DNA of 16,082 nt, from assembly GCA_025360685.1 (NCBI GenBank), contig JANYBR010000289.1:1-16082 (forward strand), given 5' to 3'. The stretch comes from Pseudomonadota bacterium (GTDB lineage Bacteria > Pseudomonadota > Alphaproteobacteria > Micropepsales > Micropepsaceae). This document shows positions 6,386-14,335 of this stretch, piece after piece (within the stretch, counting starts at the first letter, position 1; the number at the start of each line of letters is the position of its first letter). The notes beneath the pieces were generated by a model, which was given only the letters and a program-made list of their open reading frames with translations, ran no database searches and had not been told where the DNA came from. The position numbers and the translations under genes are program-made.

Positions 6386-7059
6386 GACATCGGCGAGCTG
6401 TGCGCGAAATTGTAGAGCCGGCGCTCAAGTCCGGTCTGGTCGATGAACAGCGGCGTCGATTGCGCGCTGATCACATTGCCGTCGCGAAACAGATAGACCT
6501 CGGCATTGTACTGGCCGCGCGGCACAGTGGCGGGAACCGGCACGTGCACGCGAAACAGGGTGGGGCTGAGAAACTCCACGCCGGCGGGCGTTTCGCCATA
6601 CAGCCCGTCCTGCTCCTTGTGCCGGATCAGCGCCTGGCGGAACGGTTCGGGATCGTGATGGCTGATGATCTTCTCGGGCGCGAGATTTCCGACGCCGATG
6701 CCATAGCGCTGCAAGGTGTCGCGCGCGGCGATCGCGGAAAGCGGCCGCGTGCTTGCCAGGTAGTAGTAGGACGGCAGGCCCTGCAACACGGCCTGGTCGC
6801 GATTGAGCCAAATGATCGCGACCCGGTCCTTCTTGCGCACCGTCATGTTCGCGTCGGGACCGCGCACGATGACGACCACGTCGTTGACGCCGGCATCTTC
6901 GAGATGCTCGATCGCGCCGAACACCACAATGTCGGTGCCGGTATAGTTGGAGGTGATCTCGACCGTGTCCTGCGACAGGCCCGAAACCAGATCTTCGGAC
7001 GCCGCGGCCGGAACGCCGAACAACGCGAGTGCCGCGAGACCCCGCGCCAGACGTCTCAT
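6310..7059 (-). CDS. Alph_Pro_TM / TIGR02186 family protein
   Basis: A 249-aa envelope protein of unknown function. It has a signal peptide (MRRLARGLAALALFGVPAAA), a large extracytoplasmic domain beginning 'DLVSGLSQDTVEITSNYTG', and a single C-terminal membrane segment (about residues 224-244, 'MSYGVSTVLMAMFLGWLSS') ending in RRNN. This architecture and the N-terminal motif match the Alph_Pro_TM family (PF09608), largely confined to alphaproteobacteria. Its ATG overlaps the stop of the TauE gene (ATGA, 7056-7059), which implies coupled translation and perhaps a joint transport role. The 3' end overlaps convergent pdeM by 76 bp. The start is fixed by the signal peptide; the frame stays open far upstream, but that part is antisense to or out of frame with TauE. 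Confidence 0.85.
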   Translation of the reverse strand: MRRLARGLAALALFGVPAAASEDLVSGLSQDTVEITSNYTGTDIVVFGAIEHLEDAGVNDVVVIVRGPDANMTVRKKDRVAIIWLNRDQAVLQGLPSYYYLASTRPLSAIAARDTLQRYGIGVGNLAPEKIISHHDPEPFRQALIRHKEQDGLYGETPAGVEFLSPTLFRVHVPVPATVPRGQYNAEVYLFRDGNVISAQSTPLFIDQTGLERRLYNFAHSSPMSYGVSTVLMAMFLGWLSSVLFRRNN

Positions 7060-7976
7060 GGCGCCACCGTGGCGACGCTGAACAGCTCGCCCGGCTCGAC
7101 CACCAGCCCAAATAGGAGCCGGATGGCCACGGCCAGCACCAGCAATGCCAGAAGCAACCGCAATTGCTCGCCGCGCAGGCGCTCGCCCGCCCGCACGCCG
7201 AGCTGCGCGCCGACCACCCCGCCGACGATCAGGAAAAGGGCTAGCACGATGTCGACCGCGAAATTGCTCGTGGCCTGCAGGATGGTGGTCGCGGCCGTCA
7301 CGATGATGATCTGGAACAGCGAGGTACCCATGACGACGTTGGTGGGCATGCGCAGCAGATAGATCATGGCCGGCACGATGACGAAGCCGCCGCCGATGCC
7401 CATGATCGCCGACAGGGCGCCGACGAAGAATCCGATCACGATCGGCGGAATGACGCTGATGTAGAGCCGTGATTCGCGAAAACGCATCTTGATCGGCAGG
7501 CCATGCAGCCACAGATGCTGACCGCTGCGCCGGCCGGGCGGCGGCGCTCCGCCCTGCACCGCGCGCAGGGCGCCAAGGCTCTCGTTGAGCATGATGCCGC
7601 CGACCGTGCCCAGCAGGACGACGTAGCTGGCCGAAACCACGAGGTCCATCTGACCGGAGCGTCGCATCACGCCGAACAGCCAGACGCCGAACACGGTGCC
7701 GACAAGTCCGCCGCCCGACATGACCAGACCCATTTTCAGATCGAGGGCGCGCTTTCGCCACTGCGTGATGGCGCCGGAAATCGAGGACGCCGTGATGTGG
7801 CTGGCTGTGGTTGCCACGGCCACCGCCGAGGGGACGCCGTAGAAGATGAGCAGGGGCGTCAGCAGGAACCCGCCGCCGACTCCGAACAGTCCGGAAAGGA
7901 ATCCGACCGCGGCGCCCATGCCGAGGATGATCAGCCAATGGACCGACATCTCGGCGATGGGGAGGTAGATTTCCAT
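7056..7976 (-). CDS. TauE/SafE family sulfite exporter-like permease
   Basis: A 306-aa integral membrane protein with about eight hydrophobic segments arranged as two related halves. The repeated family motif is visible as 'GLFGVGGGFLLTPLL' near residue 30 and 'GIGGGFVIVPAMIYLLRMP' in the second half. 'ATTASHITASSISGAITQW' after the first half is also typical. TauE/SafE proteins are thought to export sulfite, sulfoacetate or related organosulfur anions; the substrate here is unknown. It is first in a two-gene unit with the Alph_Pro_TM gene. The Shine-Dalgarno before ATG 7976 is weak; Met10 ('MSVHW') is an alternative start that would keep the first membrane segment. Confidence 0.9.
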   Translation of the reverse strand: MEIYLPIAEMSVHWLIILGMGAAVGFLSGLFGVGGGFLLTPLLIFYGVPSAVAVATTASHITASSISGAITQWRKRALDLKMGLVMSGGGLVGTVFGVWLFGVMRRSGQMDLVVSASYVVLLGTVGGIMLNESLGALRAVQGGAPPPGRRSGQHLWLHGLPIKMRFRESRLYISVIPPIVIGFFVGALSAIMGIGGGFVIVPAMIYLLRMPTNVVMGTSLFQIIIVTAATTILQATSNFAVDIVLALFLIVGGVVGAQLGVRAGERLRGEQLRLLLALLVLAVAIRLLFGLVVEPGELFSVATVAP

Positions 7977-8124
7977 CGAAGGCGCAAATTCACAGGCAGG
8001 AGGTGAAAGGCCTGACGAATCCGGCAGGCCCGGCCCGAATCGAATGTGCGCGCGCGAGCCCGCGCGGTCAACCTTCCCGGCGTGGAAGTTTGGAGCGATC
8101 CTGGATCTGGTTTATCCGCGCCCG

Positions 8125-8160
8125 TCATCCATCCTTCGTGGTTCGACAAGCTCAGGATGA
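8125..8160. repeat. Second copy of the TTCGACAAGCTCA-type repeat
   Basis: TCATCC (8125-8130) and GGATGA (8155-8160) form the outer arms around TTCGACAAGCTCA (8142-8154), which is identical to 1978-1990. It lies in the 221-bp gap between podJ-like and tauE-like genes, which otherwise shows no ORF or strong terminator. It may act as the transcript end of the podJ-like gene. Confidence 0.7.
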
Positions 8161-8197
8161 AGGGCGAGGGCAGCCCTGGCTCAACACGATTTCGACT

Positions 8198-10726
8198 TCA
8201 GCCGGTGACGTCGCTCATCAACGGCGCGACATTCGATTTGACGTCGAGCGGCTGGGCGTGGAACGCAGAGGCAGCGTGCTGTGCCGCCGCGCGGTCGTCG
8301 GCGCTCAGCTGTGTGGCCAGCGCTTCGGTTCGCGCCTTGGATTCCGTATCGCCCGAAGCGGCAGCGATCGCGTACCACTTGTAGGCATCGAGCAGGCTTT
8401 GCGGCACGCCGAGACCGCGCTCATAAAGCACCGCCAGGTTGAATTGCGAATCCGAAAGCCCAAGTGCGGCGGCCTTGGAGAACCAGCGTGCCGCCTCGGC
8501 AAGGTTTTTCAGTGTGCCTGTACCCGAAGCGTAAGCCACCGCAAGATTGTGCATCGCCTTGCGGTTACCGGCCTGCGAGGCGAGCAAGTACCAGTGCGCC
8601 GCCTTGGCCGGGTCGGCGGCGACGCCACGGCCGCGGTCATACATCGTGCCGAGACGATATTGCGCGACGGCCTGGCCCTGATCAGCGGCGCGCGCGAGCC
8701 ATTTGGCCGCGTCCACTTCGTTCACGGCGACGCCATCGCCGTCGAGATATTTGAGGCCCACCACCAATTCGGCCTTGGCATTGCCGCCGTTGGCGAGCGC
8801 CGTCAGCTTGTCGAGTGGCGAAAGGGCGGCTGTCGTTGCCGGGCGAAGCACGGCATTGGCTGGAGCGCTCTGCGCCGGGGGAACCACCGCGGCGGCGTGC
8901 GCAGCCGTCGGCGAAGGCGGAATGGCGGGTGCCGGATGTGGCGTGTTCGGCGTGGCACCCGTTGCGTCCGTCACCGCGGGCGCGGTCGCATCGGCCGGCG
9001 CTCCGTCATGCACGACCACGGCGTTGATCTGCGGTGGTGCGGCAGGGGCGGGTGTATCGGTGGTGAGCGGAATCGGGGGGGCAGGGTGGCGAACCGGCGA
9101 CGCGAATGTGGTTGCAGCGTTCCTGTTCAAGAGCGAGCCGAACGAGCGCGGCGATCCGGAGTTCAGTTTCTGGCTGAGGATCACCCCGGCGCCAACCGCC
9201 GCGACGGTCAGCAGGGCGATGATCGCGATCCACAGATAGGTCTTTTTCGTTTCCGGCCTGGACTCGGCAGCGATGCTGCCGGACGCCATGCCCCAGCTGA
9301 ATCCGCCGGCGCGAATGCCGCGTTCGACTTCGGCCTGGGCCGAGGCCGCGCGCGCCGAGCGGCGCGCCGCCGAAAGGTAGGAGTCCGCCGCCGCTGCCGG
9401 TTCCTCGCTGTGCAGGTTCATCGGCTCGTCGGCGATGTTTGGATTGATGTGCGCCACGTCATCCGCAGCTTCCGGCCCCGGCGACGTGTGCACCTCATCC
9501 GAAGCGGTGAAGGCGGCGAACGGAACGGTGCTCGCCTGGAAGGGAGGCGCGTTGTCCGGCACGGCGATGTCGGGGAACGGCGGAGCCTCGCGGCTAGTGG
9601 GCAGCGGCTCCGCCAGGTCGGCCGGCGGATGATAAGTACTCTCCGCGATCGTCTCGTGTGCCGCGGTATCGTCAATCACGAAGCGCGACCTGGCGACAGG
9701 CGCGTGGACGTCCTTCACATCGACAAGCTGGGACAGGCGCTTGAGGTCGCCGGCGACGAGCGATGGTCGCTCGGCAGACTTTTCGGCGCGGCTGGCGATC
9801 TCGCTCAGGCTGCGTTCGATGCCGGTCAGCCGGCGGTCGAGTTCGGGGTCGCTGCCGCCGGCTTCGAGTTTGGCGACATTTGCTTCCAGGCGCGCGATAG
9901 TCGCGGCGGTGTCGGTGTCCGATCCGGCGGTGATTGGACCCTGGCTCTTGTGCACCTCAATACTGCTCAGTGCATGCTGAATTGTTTCGCGACTCGCCTG
10001 CGCCAGGCGTTCGGCGCTGCGCACGCGTTCGTCGATTTGTGCGAGGCGTTGTTCGAAGGCGCGCGAGGCGGCTTCGGCTTCGATGCGTGCCTGTCCGGCC
10101 CGGCCGGCGACGGATTCGAGATTGTTGGCGAGCGCGGAAATCTGCGACGCGGACTGATTGGCGGTGGCCGCAATCTGATCGGCGACGCGCGTAAGGCCCT
10201 GGTGCAGGCCTTTGACGGCATCCTTCAGTCCGTCCTGCGCGCCCTGCCGCTCGACACGGTCGATACGGTCGGCCAGTCCGACAACGCTGTTGCCGAGTTG
10301 ATCGAAGGCCTGCGCCTGCTCGCGCGCGGCGATGTTGATCTCGTTCGCCGCCTTGCTCATGGCGCGATTGTTTTCGGATTGGCTGCGTTCGGCGGCTTCG
10401 AGCCGGCGCGCCACGCCGCGCAATTGCTCCTCGATACGGCGGAACACTTCACCGCTTTCGGATTCGCTGCGCGCGACGTGTGCCAGCATGTCTTCGGTAT
10501 CGCGCCGCGTCGGTCGCGTTCCGGTCGTCGTCACGAAGCCTGCACCGTTCGCCGGCCAGGCCTCGCGCGGCGCGGCCACTTCGTCGGAACCATCGGAAAA
10601 ACTGCGCAAAATGCGCCGCGTCATCCACTCGCCGACCGACAATCCTTCGCGCCGTGCCGCGACTCTGGCGGCTTCGCGCGCTTCCGGCGGAATGCCCGCC
10701 ACGTTCCAGGGAATGTCAGGCCGCAT
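8198..10726 (-). CDS. PodJ-like polarity protein with coiled coil, single TM and Sel1 repeats
   Basis: An 842-aa protein. The N-terminal 'IPWNVAGIPPEAREAARVAA' plus 'GLSVGEWMTRRIL' is the short head seen in PodJ and related alphaproteobacterial Sel1 proteins. Residues from about 70 to 320 are heptad-like, Glu/Arg/Ala-rich coiled coil. One membrane span lies at about 497-517 ('LWIAIIALLTVAAVGAGVIL') after Lys-Lys. A Pro/Ala-rich periplasmic linker follows, then four Sel1-type repeats (about 648-790; 'AELVVGLKYLDGDGV', 'AQYRLGTMYDRGRGV', 'AMHNLAVAYASGTGT', 'SQFNLAVLYERGLGV'). Caulobacter PodJ, which places polar organelles and the PleC kinase, has the same order but is longer and adds a peptidoglycan-binding end that is missing here. 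A generic Sel1 protein is the alternative. The upstream CtrA-type and GANTC sites fit cell-cycle control. Confidence 0.8.
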   Translation of the reverse strand: MRPDIPWNVAGIPPEAREAARVAARREGLSVGEWMTRRILRSFSDGSDEVAAPREAWPANGAGFVTTTGTRPTRRDTEDMLAHVARSESESGEVFRRIEEQLRGVARRLEAAERSQSENNRAMSKAANEINIAAREQAQAFDQLGNSVVGLADRIDRVERQGAQDGLKDAVKGLHQGLTRVADQIAATANQSASQISALANNLESVAGRAGQARIEAEAASRAFEQRLAQIDERVRSAERLAQASRETIQHALSSIEVHKSQGPITAGSDTDTAATIARLEANVAKLEAGGSDPELDRRLTGIERSLSEIASRAEKSAERPSLVAGDLKRLSQLVDVKDVHAPVARSRFVIDDTAAHETIAESTYHPPADLAEPLPTSREAPPFPDIAVPDNAPPFQASTVPFAAFTASDEVHTSPGPEAADDVAHINPNIADEPMNLHSEEPAAAADSYLSAARRSARAASAQAEVERGIRAGGFSWGMASGSIAAESRPETKKTYLWIAIIALLTVAAVGAGVILSQKLNSGSPRSFGSLLNRNAATTFASPVRHPAPPIPLTTDTPAPAAPPQINAVVVHDGAPADATAPAVTDATGATPNTPHPAPAIPPSPTAAHAAAVVPPAQSAPANAVLRPATTAALSPLDKLTALANGGNAKAELVVGLKYLDGDGVAVNEVDAAKWLARAADQGQAVAQYRLGTMYDRGRGVAADPAKAAHWYLLASQAGNRKAMHNLAVAYASGTGTLKNLAEAARWFSKAAALGLSDSQFNLAVLYERGLGVPQSLLDAYKWYAIAAASGDTESKARTEALATQLSADDRAAAQHAASAFHAQPLDVKSNVAPLMSDVTG

Positions 10727-10729
10727 TTC

Positions 10730-10734
10730 GACTC
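10730..10734. promoter_or_regulatory. GANTC (CcrM-type) site next to the podJ-like start
   Basis: GACTC lies 3 nt upstream of the ATG of the podJ-like gene. GANTC is the methylation target of CcrM in alphaproteobacteria and, through GcrA, can tune promoters to replication. A single 5-bp site is expected by chance fairly often, so it carries weight only together with the CtrA-type site. Confidence 0.3.
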
Positions 10735-10811
10735 ACTTGGCATCATGCCTGCTACGGAAAGTACCGGCGACAAGATGTAGTGTAAAGAATGGTTTAGTGT
10801 CCGATTTGAAG

Positions 10812-10828
10812 TGTGTTGATCGAACACA
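10812..10828. promoter_or_regulatory. Dyad TGTGTT-gatcg-AACACA, possible operator
   Basis: Six-base arms are exactly inverted around a 5-nt centre, about 90 bp upstream of the podJ-like start. The size suits a dimeric regulator. No regulator gene is adjacent and no family consensus is recognised. Confidence 0.3.
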
Positions 10829-10860
10829 TCGCCTTCACCACGTAAATTGACCCAACAGCG

Positions 10861-10875
10861 TTAACAGGCGGTTAG
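10861..10875. promoter_or_regulatory. CtrA-type binding site (TTAA-N7-TTAG)
   Basis: TTAACAGGCGGTTAG matches the CtrA consensus TTAA-N7-TTAA in seven of eight fixed positions with exact spacing. It is centred about 140 bp upstream of the podJ-like start, within the only sizeable upstream region. podJ is a cell-cycle-regulated gene in Caulobacter, which makes CtrA control plausible. Binding is inferred. Confidence 0.45.
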
Positions 10876-11208
10876 CGGCCGGCCGACCCCGCTCACTGTT
10901 TGTAAACTGGGCCCGGCACTGTCCGGTCACCCTGCGCCAGGTCATCCGGACGCCCGAAACCGGCGATTAGAGCGGACAACTGATGCTCGTCTGACGGTTC
11001 ATCGGGACGATGAAATGGACCAACCAAGCTGGTCCTCGACCAGCAAAGTGTCGGAACGCATCGAGCCGCGTATCGCAAGTCGCGCCGACAGAACATCGGT
11101 CGACCGGTCACAGTTTCGTCCGGCGAAAGCACGGTCGTTGCGGCCTGCTCGGCGAAGAGTTGAGCCCGATGTCCGTCTAACTTGCGGATCAACGATTCGC
11201 TTCGCCAG

Positions 11209-11841
11209 TCAGGGCTTGCCTCCCTCTTTGCCGCGCAGATGCGGCGCCGCCTTGGCGTCGTGCGGACTTGGCAGCGGCGTGACGACTGCCGGCGGCGAAG
11301 AGTCCAGATGCGGTCCAAGGCCAAGGTCGGTGGCGAAGAGTTGGGTGACATACACCGTATCGCCGTTCACCGCGGCGCCGACACCGGTGCGGTTATAGTC
11401 GGCGAAGGAAAGATTCTCCTTGTGCGGCGCGCTCTTCAACCAGGTCTCGACGAAGCGGCGGGCGAAGGCTTCGACATCGATTTCCTGCGATGGACTGTAA
11501 TGCTGCGCCGCCATGTTTTCGCCGAGAAGGCCCTGAAAATGCGCGTCTTCCGACAGCAGCAGCGACGCCGACGTGTCGCCGTTCGGTGCGGTGTGCGCGA
11601 AATAATTCTTGGCCGCCATGTCGGCTGCGCGCTGGCGCGCGATCTCGCTGAGCTCCGGATCGATCATCAAGGACTTCGCGTCGGGAGCGATGCGCGATCG
11701 CTCGTCGGCGATGAGCACCGCGATGCGCAGTTCCAGTGCAGGCATCAAGGTCTTGGGATCGGGCGGCGGCTGCAGCACCTGCTGGATGGTGGTGCAACCC
11801 GCACACAACAATAGCAGAAGCGAAACTGCGACGCCGCGCAT
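11209..11841 (-). CDS. CAP-domain (SCP/PR1-like, YkwD-type) lipoprotein
   Basis: A 210-aa predicted lipoprotein. The signal peptide ends in a lipobox with LCAG before Cys16, so the mature protein should be anchored in the envelope. The CAP fold is visible from 'RIAVLIADERSRIAPDAKSL', then 'AADMAAKNYFAHTAPNGDT' (His83), GENMAA (Glu108), His140 in 'SAPHKENL', and 'YVTQLFA'. These are the conserved His/Glu positions of bacterial CAP proteins, whose function is mostly unknown. The C-terminal 35 residues are Pro/Ala-rich and probably disordered. The ATG lies one base after the thiolase TAG, so it is likely translated by reinitiation; its own Shine-Dalgarno is weak. Confidence 0.88.
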   Translation of the reverse strand: MRGVAVSLLLLLCAGCTTIQQVLQPPPDPKTLMPALELRIAVLIADERSRIAPDAKSLMIDPELSEIARQRAADMAAKNYFAHTAPNGDTSASLLLSEDAHFQGLLGENMAAQHYSPSQEIDVEAFARRFVETWLKSAPHKENLSFADYNRTGVGAAVNGDTVYVTQLFATDLGLGPHLDSSPPAVVTPLPSPHDAKAAPHLRGKEGGKP

Positions 11842-11842
11842 G

Positions 11843-13048
<1,206 letters not shown>

Positions 13049-13110
13049 GGCTCACTCCGCTAATGATGCGGCAAACTAGACTGCCGCCGCGCGCGGAGCA
13101 AAGGTGGCCC

Positions 13111-13686
13111 TCACTGCGCGGGCTGGGCGGCCATGCGGGCGCGGATGTTGCGCCGGATCAGGGTGCGGAAAATGGCGTATTGAATGGCGAAGGCGAGCAG
13201 TTGCGCGCTGGTCGGAACCACCAGCGAGTACCAGGCCCAGATGTTGAACGAAAACACGAACGCCACCACCGCATTGGTGATCGCCAAGCTGAGCAGAAGT
13301 ATTCCCCAGCCATGGCTCGCCCATAGAATGATGCGCGGATCCAGATTGGCCTTAACGATCGGCGGCAAATAGGGTTCCATCCAGTTGGTGCGCAGCATCA
13401 AGATGCCGACCGCTGCCGCGATAATCGACGACTTGACCTGAACAAAATGCGGATCGTTGGTGACAAGAGTCGTCACGCCGCTCAGAACGACAAGAACGAT
13501 GCTGACATATTGCAGCGGCCCGATCTGCTGTTTGCGGTACTTCATGTAGGCATAGCGGGCGACGCCGGCCGCCACGCCCGAGGCCGTGGCCAGGACAATG
13601 CTGCCTGACAGCCAGTAGACCGTGACAAAGAAAATCGTCGCCAGCAGATCCAGGCCGATGGGTTTGAAAGCCTGGAGAAAGTTCAT
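13111..13686 (-). CDS. yciB: YciB/IspZ-type intracellular septation protein A
   Basis: A 191-aa inner-membrane protein with about five or six hydrophobic helices. Family marks are 'FLQAFKPIGLDLLATIFFVTVYW' split by helix turns, 'YMKYRKQQIGPLQ' after the second segment, 'LVTNDPHFVQVKSSI', and 'NWMEPYLPP'. YciB proteins link cell division and envelope synthesis. ATG 13686 is chosen over an in-frame GTG-type start at 13731 because GAGGGG lies 6 nt upstream and homologues begin at 'MNFLQAFKP'. It follows the unknown membrane gene by 10 nt, which indicates one transcript. Confidence 0.85.
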   Translation of the reverse strand: MNFLQAFKPIGLDLLATIFFVTVYWLSGSIVLATASGVAAGVARYAYMKYRKQQIGPLQYVSIVLVVLSGVTTLVTNDPHFVQVKSSIIAAAVGILMLRTNWMEPYLPPIVKANLDPRIILWASHGWGILLLSLAITNAVVAFVFSFNIWAWYSLVVPTSAQLLAFAIQYAIFRTLIRRNIRARMAAQPAQ

Positions 13687-13696
13687 GCGTTGCCCC

Positions 13697-14251
13697 TCAG
13701 TCCCGCGCGCCAGCGTCGTGCCGGTGCGCATAGGCCGGATATCTTAGGCTAAAGGTAAGTGCCGCGGCGAGCGCTACAAGCCCTGCGGCTGCGGCCACGG
13801 TCGCGGAGACCTGGGTCAAGAACGTCGCCGCTGCATCGGCCACCGTCATTATCGCCAGAGCCGCCACCCACACGCCGGTGACGACGTAGTTGGCGTGCAG
13901 GAATGTCGGGCTTTGCCAGTCTTCCGGTGCAACCTGCTCGCGCGCATATTGCAGGGTGAACGGCTCGTGCAGGACGAGCGAGGCGATGATGATCGCCAAC
14001 AGTCCGCCGTCAACCGCCAGGAGCAAAGTGCTGAACGTCAGCCCGGGCTGGATGAAGCCTTTGTACAGAGCAAGAATGCCGAACAGGACGGTATTGCCTC
14101 CATCGAGCGTCTTGAGCACACGGGTGTCCAGGAACGATCGCATGCCCAGGGCGAACGCGGCGGCAAACGCGATCCACAGCGCCAGGTCGTCCGACAACGG
14201 CACCAGCACGACGAACAGGATGAAGGGCACGAAACCGAGGACCAGGTTCAA
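13697..14251 (-). CDS. Six-helix membrane protein of unknown function
   Basis: A 184-aa protein with about six hydrophobic segments ('FVPFILFVVLVPL', 'LWIAFAAAFALGM', 'TVLFGILALYKGF', 'LLLAVDGGLLAIIIASLVL', 'VVTGVWVAALAIM', 'AAAAGLVALAAAL'). A loop carries 'EPFTLQYAREQVAPEDW', which looks conserved, and the C-terminus is short and charged. No family name is recognised. The start is TTG 14251, supported by GGAGGA 5 nt upstream. It precedes yciB by 10 nt; the similar helix layout and the charged loop after helix 2 suggest it may be a distant relative or partner of YciB, which is inference. Confidence 0.75.
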   Translation of the reverse strand: MNLVLGFVPFILFVVLVPLSDDLALWIAFAAAFALGMRSFLDTRVLKTLDGGNTVLFGILALYKGFIQPGLTFSTLLLAVDGGLLAIIIASLVLHEPFTLQYAREQVAPEDWQSPTFLHANYVVTGVWVAALAIMTVADAAATFLTQVSATVAAAAGLVALAAALTFSLRYPAYAHRHDAGARD

Positions 14252-14295
14252 AGTAATCCTCCGGTACGGCGCCGCGTGGGCGGCTTTGTGTCGAC

Positions 14296-14328
14296 GGCGC
14301 CGGAGCTAAGCCCGAATGCTCCGGCGCC
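14296..14328. terminator. Strong GC hairpin between two leftward genes
   Basis: GGCGCCGGAGC (14296-14306) and GCTCCGGCGCC (14318-14328) form a perfect 11-bp stem with an 11-nt loop, which extends with CGAC/GTCG across one bulge. It lies 7 nt past the TPR gene stop and 44 bp before the next leftward gene. No U tract follows on either strand, so termination may need other factors, or the hairpin may stabilise the 3' end. Confidence 0.6.
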
Positions 14329-14335
14329 TGTCGCG

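Larger units (their letters stand above)
10727..11208. other. 482-bp region without a convincing gene
   Basis: Open frames here (10893-11351 minus and 11015-11398 plus) are Arg/Pro/Ser-rich, run into the CAP gene and show no domain, so they are not called. The podJ-proximal 150 bp are AT-richer and hold the CtrA-type site, the TGTGTT/AACACA dyad and a GACTC site. Further right is a small perfect hairpin, GCTGGTC-CTC-GACCAGC (11028-11044). No U-tailed terminator for the CAP gene was found. Confidence 0.6.

Noticed and set aside
8003..10780. 925-codon plus-strand ORF antisense to the podJ-like gene
   Set aside because: It is Arg/Gly-rich with no domain, and is explained by GC-rich shadow frames. 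The minus strand has a coherent coiled-coil/TM/Sel1 protein.
10893..11351. Minus-strand ORF upstream of the podJ-like gene; a neighbouring frame shows TLLVEDQ, like a receiver-domain start
   Set aside because: The receiver-like string is followed by a stop after about a dozen residues and there are no other receiver motifs; the ORF itself has no family features and overlaps the CAP gene.
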